This document shows positions 39,470-52,925 of a stretch of DNA of 64,000 bases, in pieces. Position 1 is the first letter of the stretch. Every line of letters begins with the position of its first letter. The notes under the pieces were generated by a model, which was given only the letters and a program-made list of their open reading frames with translations, made no database searches and was not told where the DNA came from. A program made the translations under genes and the position numbers. Origin of the DNA: Torreya grandis (Eukaryota > Streptophyta > Pinopsida > Cupressales > Taxaceae); the NCBI GenBank assembly GCA_037957365.1, contig JARHVA010000157.1, positions 6,994,501 through 7,058,500 on the forward strand, given 5' to 3'.

Positions 39470-42400
39470 ATGGCTACATCATCCTCAAACCCAAAGGTCA
39501 AACCTAAATATAGGGATACCAAATTCATAGCTATCTTGACCAAATTTAAACACTACAATTATCTATTCAAAGCAGTCAAGCAAGTACCTAAGGATTTAGG
39601 CTCAAATGATGACTAACAAGTTGAGTATGAGGATTCCCTTAGATCCTAAAAGAAGCATAGATTACATAGAGCTACAACCAAACTAGAGGCATTCTACTAC
39701 ACTAAATTATTGATCAACATCCTTCATAATGTAATTTACATGCAAGATGGGGTCCATGACTAGGTATGAATGCCAAACTCTTGGCACCAAATTACTGATA
39801 TTTCTAGGAACGCCTTAAAGGCATACTAATCCATCCTAAACTACACTTTCTCCTATGATGTAATGTTGGTAATAGTTTTTATGGGGACATACTAGATATA
39901 TGATGTCCTCCATGATTGGGTTAAGAAACCAGACTCTAAATAGGTTAACAAGGAAGATATTAATGTGTACATCATATTCACCTTCTGAGAGGAGGCTCAA
40001 GTAGGCATGATCTTACTAAACTAACTATTTAGGGGCTATGACTACCTGCCATTCAATGAGATATGGGTGCATATCCTTCACATGATCCTTACATGATCAT
40101 AAGTCTTAGACATGGGAGAATTTATCAACTTCAAGTTGGTCAAGGCCATCATAGATGCCTAAGATGGGGAAAATTCATACATGATAAGCTACCTATTAGA
40201 TGCAATCTATAAGATACTCTCTTTCAATCCTTTAGATTTGCATACATGGGTTATCCAGGGCTTGGTATTCCATGTGATTTTTTACAAGCTATATGGCCAC
40301 TAATTACACCATCACATTTAGGACATATATGAGCATTTATACCCAGTGGTATACCAAGCCATTAATGAGGCTCTAATGCCCCAAATATTGAAGGTAATTA
40401 GGGATTACATCATTTCCATCAAAGACTACTAGATGTACAAGGTCAACACTATGATCCAGATTGTATTTTTACTAAAGGACCCCATCCTCCTACCATATTT
40501 CATTCTAGATCACCTAATATAATAGGATATTTCTTATCAACTAGTGGAAGGCATATTTGAGTTATGCATACAACATTAATAGAAGGCATGATCTCAACTC
40601 TCAATCACAATAAGGTACCATGTTTACAATACCTTACCTTTAATTTAGAATATGGTGGATGAGAGAGACTCTGTTACCCTTGAAAAATGTAATATATGAC
40701 AATGGGACCTTAAAGGGGTAATCCACACTCACTTGGCAGGGTACCTAACCCACCTCAAACTTTGATCATTAGGCTAAAGATGATGATGAGCTCTACCTAA
40801 ATGCCATCAATTACTAGGAGGTGCTATCCCAAATCACGAAAAATAAAAATAAGGGAAATAAGACTCAAGTGAGCCTCTTTATGCTTCTTACATCTCTTGC
40901 TTGGTCCATAGAGGATGTAACTTTGATAGCACTAACCATCTCCTAGAAGATCCTACATGGCATTCTACCAACTTATCCTACTTGAGATATAAGTTTAGAT
41001 CCACCTCCTCTATTATATCCTACTCCTCATACCTCAAATCATCCTCCACCTCCTCTAACATCTCTAGTAGCTAGGATGTGGTAGAGCCAACCTGATCTAC
41101 TTGGTGCTAGGCAACCCAGGTATAACTAGCTCAACCACTGGCACCTCAACCCTAGGCCACACATACTATGAGGTTTGACATGGTTTATATCCAAATATAA
41201 ATACCATAGAAGGGATAAAACTAGGAACCTATTAAGTTTCCACCTCTCACACCTCCATCTCCTCCCATTTCCCTTCCACCCATCACTCTTGCTTCTTTAC
41301 AACTAGTAGTTTTGACACCCACTAGTTTTGTTCCACCCCCATAAATCCCATAAGTGGTTCCTCCTCTATTTCATATTGATCTCCCTCTATATTTCACCCA
41401 AGTACCTTTGGACTTAGTCCTATCAAGTGTCCTTTCCACTTTATTCCCTTTTGCTCCCTCCATCTCACAACTTCGAATCCTCTCAATACCTCCCTTAATT
41501 GTGCCTTTAGCAATAGGCATGATTAAAAATTTCAAGAACATATAACTTGAAATAAGGGCCCTATTTTTTCCTAATTTATTTATTCTATAACTTCCCTTGT
41601 TATCTCTAAGTCCACCATCAGCCCCCATGGCTCCTATTATCTTGATTAGACCATCTACTACAACATCTAGAGCTGACTTGAGTAAGAGGTTGAAGAAGAA
41701 AAAGAAGTTAGCTCACACTCCAAACCCATATCAAAGGAATTTTAATCTAATTCAACCTTCTTCATATTTATTGATAGATACTCTAAACCCAACCATAGCA
41801 TCTCGGTGCCTAGCTCCTTGACCCTCTCTTTTTATTACCCAAGGTACAAGAGGATTGGCCTTCAACCATCCCATCTCTTCCCTACTATTCAAAGAACTAT
41901 TCCTGAGGGAAATTATACCTAAAGTGAAACTAAATCAAGAATATTGGTAGGAACAGATGTTCCCATGGGCCTCCCCCTTCATCCTTCCTCTTTTCACTCC
42001 CATAGCCCCTCCACCTCCACTACTTTTCTTATTCACTCCTTCCACTTTCTCCATCTCTCCTCCACCTCATCCTCTACACTTCACAACCATTTCAACCACC
42101 CTTCCTACACCTCTTGTAACTAAGCCTTTAGAAGCATGAAGAGATTACTCATGCAAAGTTTCATCCAAAATGGAAACTTGATGGTGTGATAGACCCATTA
42201 GGATCTTTTCTTCCTCATTAAGGTGAGGAATTCCACTAGGGAAGAGAGGATAGATGAGGACCCACTATTATTTCTCTAAGATACCCATGATATGTTTGAG
42301 AAGCTCTTCGATGACATGTAGGTCTAGTTCTAAAATTTATAAGCTCACTTGAGGAGTACATTTCTTGTCAAGATAATTGGGTAGGTTAAGGATACCCTCT

Positions 42401-43050
42401 TACTACTTTTCTTAGTGCTTGGGAAAGTAGTGGAGACTCTAGATGAGACAAATATACTTATCTAGTAAACTTAGGCCTACATGGAGAGGATTATAGAGAT
42501 ATATATAGGAATATATGAAGCTACAAGTGGTGGTCAATAAAGGAATATTCTTAGAGTTGAAACTCATGCCAACCTTAGACTTGGGGTTGTATCAAACATA
42601 CACCAAGAACATGAGGGTTGTTATGGAGGAGTGGTTGGCCATGGATTACATTGAAATAGGACCCTTGGAAGAGGGAAAGAAGAATATATCGACCTAATTC
42701 AAAGAGGTTAATATCTCTATGTTATTCCTCTCATATGGCACCTTACTCAAGCAAGGGGAATTCAAAGTCCACCTAGGTCAATTCAACCAGTTTATGAGGG
42801 ATAAAGTGGCCAAGACAAACTAGGAAGGGGATTGAGTAATGCTATATCTATCAACATAGTCCATTGAAAGAATCAAATAGGTCTCCAAAGTATAAGCATC
42901 AATGGAAGCACCCTTCTAAGTCTACTAAATGCTAGTAGCTTAGACTAAGGTAATATTTAGGGATCCCCCAATGAATCTTGCCAAACTGGACAAGGAGTTT
43001 GAACTCATAGATACCATGTTGGAAGCTAAAGGAACTTATTCAAAGTAGTA
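39470..43050 (+). pseudogene. Long decayed reading frame in F, unknown protein
   Basis: About 1190 codons from 'MATSSSNPKVKPKYRDTKFI' (ATG at 39470) to 'FELIDTMLEAKGTYSK' near 43050. The amino half is mostly in one frame with stops, and reads 'TKLEAFYYTKLLINILHNVI', 'VNKEDINVYIIFTF' and 'SYMISYLLDAIYKIL'. The middle (about 41240-42130) is proline- and serine-rich. The carboxyl part (42300-43050) is charged and probably helical. I recognise no enzyme motif. The order (S-Y-L-L-D block, proline-rich region, charged end) resembles the LTR-borne frame of E, so I think it is the same kind of LTR-encoded protein. Many stops fit decay of CGA, CAG or TGG codons. Confidence 0.65.
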
Positions 43051-44049
43051 AGGATCTAATCCTTCTTAACTACCTCTTCATGTCAATTAAGTGGTCCCCT
43101 ATAGATCTGTTGTGGGTTTGAATGGATTATCTTATTTTAAATATTTAAATACAGTTGTAACAATGAGTGGCCATCATGGAATAGGATGGGATCCTCATGC
43201 TATTTAGATTTGATCCCCATATTTATTTATATAATGGAGAGATATATTTTATTATAGGGCCAACCAAAAATTTCTTGAAAGTTTTGTCAAATTATAGCCA
43301 AGATTTCACTTTATTTTCTTTCATCACTCTAGACTGTAAAATTAGGTTAGATCGATTATTGTAATTTAATGTACTCCTTTTAATGAATACAATCTTTGTT
43401 TTCTACAAGAGGGTTTGTTCTATGTTACAATTTTATTTCATCTTCATGTCAAAATGATTATCAATGTTAGGTTAATTAGATCAACACTTTGCTAATTTAT
43501 ATATGTCATGGTTATGATGTGCTTAGCTATTATAATCATTATGCCAGTTATTTCACTTCCTCTTTCATAATGATGATAATTTGTGTGTTAATCTATAAAT
43601 TCTCATATGGTGTTTATGTGTATTTTACAATAAACTCTTAGTACTCATCATCAGTGAGATCTCATATTGAAGGTATACTCTCAGTTCCCTCAAAATCTTC
43701 ACACTATATGTTCTTAGAAGTAGAACTTTAGTGAAAATCAATCTACAGTGGTATAACTGTGGTAGAGTCATTGGGTTCAATGATCAATGCATTAATTTTA
43801 TTTTAGACTTAGAGGCTTCCCTTTTCTTCTTTACCCTTCCCTCTCTTTTGTGTTTGTTCTTTGGAATTGAACTACACTTTCCCCTTGTGTTTAAAAATAA
43901 TAAGTTTAATACTCAAATTGTAATAATAATCTTTGACACATGTGTATGAGTATAGATTAAAATTTTGGTGGTGATGGTGCATCTCTTAGAGACTATTCAT
44001 GTAGACTCCATTTGTGAATTCAAATACCTATAGACACTCTAGACTAATC
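43051..44049. other. F tail and junction with E, no coding seen
   Basis: AT-rich. It contains 'tttaatgaatacaatctttg' near 43379, like a transcript end region of an LTR. The junction back into E lies somewhere in this interval; I could not fix it or a target duplicate. Short open frames here (for example 43731-43949 plus strand) show no family features. Confidence 0.4.
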
Positions 44050-44640
44050 CCAGATAAATCCTAAAATGAATAATGAATGTCCCTAGTTATCCCCACCTTC
44101 CCCTATTAGGGAATGCCCAACCTCATGTGCATTTTGTGAACATGAGTATATTGGAGCAAATAATAGTTCTTATTTGTTGGTGAATGTATACATACCTGCA
44201 TGCAAATATACAAGGTCAATAATATAATTCTTGGTGTTATATTATATGATTAGACACTTCATCTTTAGTTCATAGTCTACTTATATCTAGTTGGCTACTC
44301 CTTTCCATGGTATCCACATGTGTGATAAATTGGTATCCATCTATCCATTCAGTGTTTTTGACCAATCATGAATTAACAAAAAAATATAAGCTTTTAGAAT
44401 GTTAATGACCATAATATCTATGTATTACTATACATGTGGCTAAAATACAAGATGGATGTGTACATTTGTTAGCTCTCCAACACATGGGATAAAATACTTA
44501 TCCAATTGTAGGACCACTCTTTTTGACTTATTTGGGGTCAAACCCAATTTATTATATATATTTTTAGGCATCACATTGACCGAGGTCCCTAATTAAAATA
44601 AACATTTATACACATTCTTTACAAACATTATGATGGTTGA
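44050..44640 (-). pseudogene. Element E aspartic protease, decayed
   Basis: The minus strand reads 'LGTSVNVMPKNIYNKLGLTP' (about 44585-44530), the Tat-type 'DLGASVNVMP' active site, with the aspartate region disrupted ('CLF*LGT'). 'LQLDKYFIPCVGELTNVHI' follows, then 'AYIFLLIHDWSKTLNG' (about 44395-44330), the usual 'YGLLLSRDWSKTLNG' block. The protein then runs into the F junction. Confidence 0.75.
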
Positions 44641-46414
44641 CAGAAAAGGTTGTATCTCAAGGTTGTCCTTATAAGTTACCATGTTTGCATGTGTAGCTTT
44701 TGATTTATCAATACATGACCTTCCATTCAGGGATTTAAGTTGAAACTCTCTCTACTCAGTGATCTAGGATAGCTCATGAAGACTGATACTATCCTTGATC
44801 TTCTTCATGTCCTCAACAATATTATACCCTCCTCTTCTCTATAGATATACACTCCACAATTGATCATTCTCTTTTGAAGGGGGTACATTATTGTTTGTAT
44901 TAGGATTTGGGGGAGTGGTAACATTATTATTTAGAGGAATGAAAGTAATAGTAGGCTAATTATTCCTTAAATTATAATTATTACTTTGGAACTATTGGAA
45001 AACATATATCTCATCTATATTATCTTCAAGCTCATTTTCATCTTCCATTAGGAATGGGAAGTCAATCTTGAATACCATTGATGTAATGGGATGTCCTAGA
45101 ATAGTAGATGAAGATAAATATGGATGAATTTTAAAGTTTTCCAGTTTATCTATCTTTTTCTAGAAGATATCAAAAGAAATGTAGAAATCTATGTAATCTA
45201 ACTCACCGTGTTGTGTTGTATTATGTACTCGACACCAATTAGGTAGTGCTTCTTCCAAGATCTTTATCTTTGACATCTTGTTAGGTAAATGCTATTCTGT
45301 ATTTCTTTTAGGCTTGTTAAAAGTCATGTTGTACCTATATAATCCAAATTTATAGTTAGTATTATACCCCCAAGTGTTCCCCATGTGATTCTGCATGTTC
45401 AAAAACTCATTGCTTAATTTATACATCATCCACTAGATAACTTCTAGTTATGTTTTTATGGAATCAAAAAGAATACCCAATGTAGTAGTATTGATTGGTA
45501 TCAAGGGTTGATTCTGGTTTTGATGATTAGATGAAAACAAAAAATTATTTAAGAAGCTAAGGTGATGGTTAGGTGGAGTATGGACTAAAGGAAGTTGGTT
45601 GTATACTTGGTTCTAATTTTGAACCATAAATTTTTGATTAACATTTAGAATTAGGTTGATGACTAGAAAAGTAACACCTATATTAGGTGTTTTCAATTGA
45701 GGGTTCAATTGTATGTTAATGTTAATAGCCTCAACATAGGCTAGTGATAATGAGCTAATTTTAGGTTCTCTATGGAGAAAAACAATAGTCATAGGGTCCA
45801 GGGCATTCTTGTAAGTTTCCAGGGCTAATGCCTTAGTGGTTTTATAGGTAGCTTCAAATCAACTATACATTTTATGGAATATAGAATTAAAGGATTGAAT
45901 CCATTAATTTAGTTCTCATATCATGATTGTAAAGTGTTTTTATACAACACTTGCACTAGTGACTTGTCCAAAATATCCTATAAAAGTGATTTGACATTGA
46001 TTCTAAGATTGTAATCAAATCTTTTGGGACGTTAAGAAACCAGTCATAGGCAACATATTATAGTTTGAAGGTAAAGAATTTACATGCCACATCCTCGTGG
46101 ACTACATTAAATATTCCTAAAGCAGTCTTAAAATATTTTATTTGTTCTTTTCCAATCCTACCTCCTGAGGGAGAGAAGGAAAGAAGATACTTTTTATGAT
46201 TTCTAGGTAGATCATACACATCTCCAAGGATGATGATAGTAGAACTGGTTAGCCAAGCTTGGGCCATCAGGCATAATGGAAGATGGTGTCATCTATTCAG
46301 AGAATATGATTGAGCTTGGGGTCCAATCAAGACACCTCTATCTAACCTAACATTTTGATGGGTTTCCAAAGGTTTGTATAACATGCCAACACTAGAGGTA
46401 AACCTTGTTAGCAT
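44641..46414 (-). pseudogene. Element E gag, decayed
   Basis: The start is probably the ATG at 46414-46412 ('MLTRFTSSVGMLYKPLETHQ'), 80 bp inside the right LTR edge. A segment around 46267-46058 reads 'DVYDLPRNHKKYLLSFSPSG', 'EQIKYFKTALGIFNVVHEDV' and 'ACKFFTFKL', the amino part of a Tat-type capsid ('LPKF', 'HEDV', 'FPYTL'). Further capsid and linker sequence down to 44641 is AT-rich and full of stops. It precedes protease as expected. Confidence 0.75.
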
Positions 46415-47410
46415 TCTAGGTATATCCAACAAAATGCAAGTGATATTTTAAAGAAACAAAAGGGTCCCTCCTTCTAGTCTCAAATAAATTATTATTGATT
46501 TGGGATTTATGCACACTAGGTAACCTCTAAAGTTTTATAATTGATAAAAAATATTCACTCCAAGGTATGAGTTATAGGGTATTAGGTTTTTTAAACAACC
46601 TATTGGTGGAATAGAAGTGAGCATAGTAGTTATTTACCTCAGATATATCAGATATGATATGAATCTAAATATACTTGATATGGGTGGATTGATTATAGAT
46701 ATAACCTAAGGTGGGCCTAGTAAAAAAACTCAAAAAGAAGGAAATATAAGGTATAAAATATGGTTTGTGGATCAAATAAGATGAAAGCTTTCTAAGCTAC
46801 CTCTTGCACTAGGGGTTGGACAAACAATCAAGAACTAATGTTTTTTGCAAGGTAATGTAATCACACCAAATATAAAACATAGTATAAAGTCTAAGGGAAT
46901 AATAATACAATAAAATTTAGCATAAATAATCAAAATTTAATAAAAAATACATTCAAATTAGTAACAACACAATATGAATAATTATATTAAAATAATGGTC
47001 ATGCACAACCAAAAGACCAAGATATCAGTTTAACAAAACTTATTACAAGATTCACAAGTTTTGAGAAGAATAAGGTTTGCACATCAAGATCAATTGTAGA
47101 ACAATCCTAAAACTTTTCTATTAATCTTAATAGCCAAAATTCTCCTTATTTTAGGATTGGGAGGATACAAATATATATAGGCTTGGGGAGGGGATGCCTC
47201 ATCCTCAAGTGAAGTATAAATTTACATCTCAAAAAATGGAACTGTGCATTAAAATAATGAAAAACATGCATGTACAAAAGTGTTTACATAAAATAGAATT
47301 CCTAAACTAAAATACAATACATATATGACAAACAAATTTGGAACCATTAGTTTAAATTTAAATTTAAACATGTAAATACATAAAAATATTTAGGGTGGTG
47401 TTGATGTGAC

Positions 47411-50400
47411 ACAACTAGAAGAGGAAAATGGTTGAGTGATAGTCATAGAAATATAATTAGATGTTATAACCTCTTGAGGAATCAAAATTGGGCATGTTTG
47501 AGTGTGCATTACTACATATCCATACAATTGGGGGCCCTGTGATGATGTGATAACATTGGTAGTTGACTATGTGTTCATTACTAACCCAAATGATCTATTT
47601 GTGGCCTTGAATTTCTCAAACAATTCAATTTTAGTCTCAAACTATTTATTTATAATATAAAAATTAACCAAAGAAGGCTTAAATACTTTGATGGACTTTG
47701 CCATCAACCTTGTATGTTCTACTTCCTATCTCTTGAATTTTGCTTCAAGGGTTTCATCCTTAGTTACTCTATCATTGGAAAATTGATTACCTACATAATC
47801 TCATCATTATCTTTATATATAGTTCCTTCTACTTCCTTCTTAAATCTATCTACAACCACTTTGAGAATTATTTCAAATTTGGACCTATTTACTAGATTCC
47901 CAATAGAGGTAATCACGTCTATGACCCTCATGTATATTTGAATCTCCAAGGCTTCATTTTCATGGCTTGGAAAATGTAATATCAAATCCTTTCTTTGCAT
48001 ATGACAATTAAGGGCACCATCCCTTTTTTAAATTACATAACTTAGGGCCCATGCATCATCTTGGCTAGACATCAAGTTTAGGTGATTGAATGCACTACTT
48101 ATAACACACTAAACCAAAAAGGTAAGCCCTTTTCAAATTCTTTTAATTGGTGTTAGAGTTTAAACACCTTCACTCTCTCAAGCTAACTTTACCCCTCGTA
48201 GGCTTGAATGTTATTCAAAATGTTATATAACTTTATGGCTTTACTCTGTATACTATCTACAATTTATCAAGGGGCATGGAAGATTTGTATCTATAGTAGT
48301 TGTTGTGATTCCTCCTAACTCCTATACAATTTATTCATATATTCTTCAAATGATTCCATAAAATAAAAAAAATCCTATATTTATTCTATAGGGTCATTTG
48401 GATTATTTATAGGGTTTCTCACCAAGGGAAATAAATTCTCTTTGTTAAAATTCTATCTATTCCCTTATATTTATGTTCACCACTTTGCTCTTTTTCATGC
48501 TCTAAATTATGCCACTTTATTTATCAAATTAGGTGGAGACTGTAGGTAGTCTTGTGTTGACCAAATTCTATCTCTCATCCCTTCATCTGTGCAGCAATTT
48601 AACCTATTGGGGTACAATAATTTACCCTTCTTCTTTAGGTAAAATTATGTTTTTAGAGGTAGAGGGTGGAGTGATCATTATATGGGGAGTAATTAATAAA
48701 GGTGTTAATGAATCACTTATTTGAATAGGGAATTAGAGGGGTGCTTGAATAATTATTTTCCAATCCAAGGTTTTCCTTTGAGGGGAAATTTCTACCACAT
48801 ATTTAGTTCGGCCTGGAGTTTTAAAAACTGTCATTATGGCCAACTATATACACATATATTATGATAATGGTATCCCTAATTATGATGAATATTTTGGGGG
48901 GACCAATGGCCCTTTAGGATCAAAAATAGAAATTGAAACCAAATTCTCAAAATAGACTCTCTTCTTTGAATCCTTTATTTTGATTGATGTTAAAATAATA
49001 GAAGAATCAATTGTCCTAAAAAATGGAGACTTCAAAATGTCAAGTGTAAAATATGTAGCTTGAGTATCTATAATAGTAAAAAAAGAAGTAAGATAAGAAA
49101 CTACCTTATTAATGTTTTTCCTTTCTTCTTCAATGAGGATCTACTGGTCTAGTACCCCAATTGGAGTTTCTTCTTCTTTTAAGCTTCTTAAGCTTATATA
49201 TTTATCTCTTTCCAACTCTACTTCTTCTTTTAATTCATCTTGGGTTCATTCCTGACTTAACCTTTGATCCAATCCCTTCATCATTTCCTTCTTCTTCAGC
49301 TATAGGATAGTCAAATAGGGATATTACATGCCCATGCTCATGTTCATTTGCTTCCTCATCAAGGGATCCTCTAGGAGTAACAAGACCTAATGATGGTCTT
49401 TTCTCTAGTTGTTGGACTTTGGAAGAGGTTGAAAGAAGTTTAGATTTCCTATGGTAAGTGACCATGGGGGAAATAGGAGGCATGGAGAAAGATGAAACAA
49501 ATGAAAGAGAAATAGTAGTAGGGAATATCATTGTAGGCGATGGTGAAGGAATGGGAAGTGGAACAACAGTGGTGAAAGTAAGAATGGATGGAGAGGATAC
49601 TATTATGGTAGGGAGTGTTTGAGAAGATTCCCTCTCACAAGTGGTGATGGATGGAGAAATACTTACCTAAGATGATTTTGGGGAAGGAGGAGTACATGGA
49701 AGAGATGAAAAGGAAATTTATATAATCTATGGAAGCTTACCTGTGTAACTATTATAAGTGGAGGGAAAGGTGCCCAAGAGAATGTGATTTTCTTCCCATC
49801 TTGAGGAAGTACAATTCTATCAACTATAGTGGCTATGCCCATGATAGAAGTAGCTAAATGGGTGGAGGGTAGATGGGGACTAGGAATATTTTTAAGATTT
49901 TTATTTCTAGTTTTGAGGGTTTCCTCCCTTTGACTACTAGACTCTCCCTCTAATAGATTGCTCTCTTATTTTTTAAGAGAGGGAGGCTGGTCTTGCCTTG
50001 ATGGGTCCTATGGTTGTGTTTGAGGACACTAATGACTCCAAGATATTTGTGTCTAATCCACCATCTCATTTTACTACTCCTTGGTAATCTTTGGGTCATA
50101 TTAGATGGCATGGGTAATAGTCATTGATATTTTCTTGTCCCTTATATAGGTCCAAACTTTAGAGTCATCTGATACATTTAGAAAAATAACATCATGTTCA
50201 TATTATTGGTGATAATATCTAATGGTCACCCAATTCTTATCCTTGAGGAGTTGAATATAGTTTTTGATTTTTCTTTTGGGGTCCCATTCCCTTAATTGGG
50301 CCACCTTTAACTTATAATGGGATCTTACTTTATCCACATGATTGAAATGTTCCCTCACCACAAACTGAAGCTTCCCAATGCTTAAAGTGATATTATAGTA

Positions 50401-51350
50401 ATAAGATTGATTTTTAAGGCCAAGTTATTCATATATATTATTATATAATTGGTGGGCCACCTCTTATTATACTATCTTTTCCAAGATATGGAATGCTAGA
50501 AATAAAGGGGGTACTCTTGTTCCCTTCAATTTGATTATGGTATAGTTTGGGTAGTACCAGTAATACCCCATTTCAGCTATGATTATTCTCAAATTCTTAG
50601 ATATTCTAGGCATATAAGTACCATGAGTGGCTTGGTAAACTTGAGGATAAATTTAATCACAAATAATTTTAATTTATAGGAAAATAAGTAAGAATAGTCC
50701 TCATATATTCTATTATCCACATATTCTACAGAGGGCTACCATAGTTCTCCATTACACTGTGGATGGTCCCAAGGATTGCATCTAATATATATGACATCAT
50801 ATAAAAAATTTCATCAAATGGAATTTATTCATGTTTGAACATCCATGCATTCAATTTGACACTAATAATCTCTCATAGGGAAATAATTTTGTCAGAAGTT
50901 AGGACAATGTCCAATAATGGGACCCATTCCACATGTACATAAGTAATGCTAGTAAAACCATATAATTTGTTCAAAAAGGCCATATCTATTCTAATTCTAG
51001 GATTGAATTTGATTATGATATTGGAGAAAATTCCTCCCTTTGGGTTCAATATCTGACCCTTCACTAACCACTATTTTAATTTTTTCTCCACAGTGTTTTG
51101 CTCTAGCCATACATTAGTTGAGACTTGATTATAGGTAACCTCAAGCATTGGGAGTCTGAGGTACCTCTCAAATGCCCATATAGAAATATACGAAATTATA
51201 TTTTTTCCTTTTCTAAGATTCATATTCCCCATAACAAGTAACATTAAATAATATATTACATATCAAATTGATATAGGGAATTACCTTTGGTTTTGTAGCT
51301 GCTTGATGGAGTCCCATGGTCTTAATAGGCAACAGATCATCAATGTACCA
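47411..51350 (-). pseudogene. LTR-borne reading frame of E, right copy (longer)
   Basis: Full-length version of the LTR frame, reading downward from about 51350. Blocks: 'MGLHQAATK' (51320), 'ILNPKGGIFSNIIIKFNPRI' (about 51055-50995), 'VEWVPLLDIVLTSDKIISL' (about 50930-50875), a serine-rich region ending 'IMGIATIVDRIVLPQDGKK' (about 49845-49790), 'WAPFPPLTIVTQ' (about 49775-49740), 'PRGSLDEEANEHEHGHVISL' (49380-49320), and a charged end with 'FEIILKVVVDRFKKEVEG' (47880-47825). Stops and shifts occur throughout. Function unknown; strand is the same as the pol of E. Confidence 0.6.
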
Positions 51351-51586
51351 CTTATCCTCCTCAAATAGGTGATATTATGAGGAGTAAGTTATATAGACTC
51401 CAATAAATTTTATAGGGATTAGTAGTAATGAAATATAAAATCTAAGTCACTTCCATTAAATGCCATTTATGTGTATTTAATATTTTCTAGTAATGGAGTA
51501 TGCAGAAAGACCCTGGACGTGTGGTTATTTTAGATAAGCTATTTAAGTAATATAAAACTATGTATTTATTTTAAAAACTATATAAA
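51270..51586 (-). repeat. Duplicated E-LTR segment, copy 1
   Basis: Matches 52612-52925 ('tatagggaattacctttggt', 'cttgatggagtcccatggt'). The left LTR of E has this segment once (18705-19015). The two copies flank the 1.0-kb insertion. Confidence 0.8.
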
Positions 51587-52598
51587 TGATGTAAGGGACC
51601 TATTAAAGTGTCATTTTAAGTTTTTAAAGAATTAATAGAGGCTGAAGGTGGTCCAAGAGGTTCAAGGTGTAATGTGTGGATTTGAAGGCCTAATTGCTTT
51701 AGGTCTTAACTAGGCCTAATGGAGGATTTGGGATAATGAGGTAATGAATGACCTATGAAGCATGTGTCTCACCCATGAAATGTGTGTGGAGACCTATCCT
51801 AAGAGTAATACATGTGTGGAAAACATCATAGTTGACCTGTATGTGTATGAGCATGATTCTTGTAATTAAGCAGGGTCTTGTAGACCTATTTGACTAGACT
51901 TACAAGAGCTAGTGTATGAGGATGTGAAGTCAATAGAAGAAGGATTTTTATAGGGTGTGAACCAGTGAAGACTATTGGAATACCTTTATGAATATGTGAA
52001 TAATTATAACAAGTGTTGTTGCATGTGGTGAGTTAATGATGTGCTTGTTTTAAGGCTAAATAGGCTCAATTGTCTATTTGAGTGATGTAGAAGAGGAAGA
52101 GGCTTGTATGAGGTTAAGAAGTAGGTTTTAAGGTGTTATAGGAATATAAGGTCATAATTAGGTGTATAATACATAATATTAGTGGTGGACATTAGATTTG
52201 AGGTGGTTGAGAGGGTGCTTAATCACCTAGGGGGTTGTAGCCTCCTTGTTAGTTGGAGCCAGCTAAAGGTATAATAGGTGTTGGACTAAATTGAGGGGTG
52301 GGTACTCCTTGATCAGTTGGTTTTGGTATAAAGTATCATGTTTTTGATATATTTATAGGACTTTAGTCTATTGTTTTATAGGCTTGAGAGTGGGTTTTCT
52401 CCCCCTAGAGGGTTTCCCACATAAATGATGTGTTATGATGTGATTCTCATGTTCATGCTCTGTATGTGATCTATTTATCTTGATGGTTATATAATTAATT
52501 ATAATTTTAAATGATGAATAATGAATGCTAAATTAAATAAAATAAAAATTGGATAACTAATTCACTCCCCCCTCTCAGTCATCTTGTACCTCCAACAC
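51587..52598. mobile_element. Probable solo LTR inserted in right LTR of E
   Basis: About 1.0 kb absent from the left LTR of E. It begins TGATGTAAGGG and ends near CTCCAACAC. Inside are 'gttttctccccctagaggg' and a C-rich 'cactcccccctctcagtc' near the end. No reading frame of note. ATAAA occurs at 51582-51586 and 52599-52603 and may be a target duplicate. It lies between two copies of a 315-bp E segment. Family uncertain. Confidence 0.5.
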
Positions 52599-52611
52599 AT
52601 AAAAAGTACCA

Positions 52612-52925
52612 TTTATATAGGGAATTACCTTTGGTTTCATAGACACTTGATGGAGTCCCATGGTATTAATAGGAAACATGTAATCAATTTACTAATTATC
52701 CTCCTCAAATAGGTGATCCTATGAGGACTAATTTTATATAAACTCCACTACATTCTAGAGGGCTGAGTAGTAAGGAAACATAAAATCCAAGTCACTTTCA
52801 TCGAATGTCATGTCTGTGTATTTAATGCTTTATAGAAATGGAGTATGAAGGAGATTGGATGTGTGGTGATTTTGGATAAGCCATTTAAATAATATAATAC
52901 TATGTATTTATTTTAAAAACTATTT
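52612..52925 (-). repeat. Duplicated E-LTR segment, copy 2
   Basis: Second copy of 51270-51586. After it the sequence continues as in the left LTR ('ttgttgaaaaaaaactagg'). This shows a local tandem duplication, not a normal short target duplicate. Confidence 0.8.

Noticed and set aside
41371..41628. Minus-strand 85-codon frame
   Set aside because: Antisense of the proline-rich part of the F frame.
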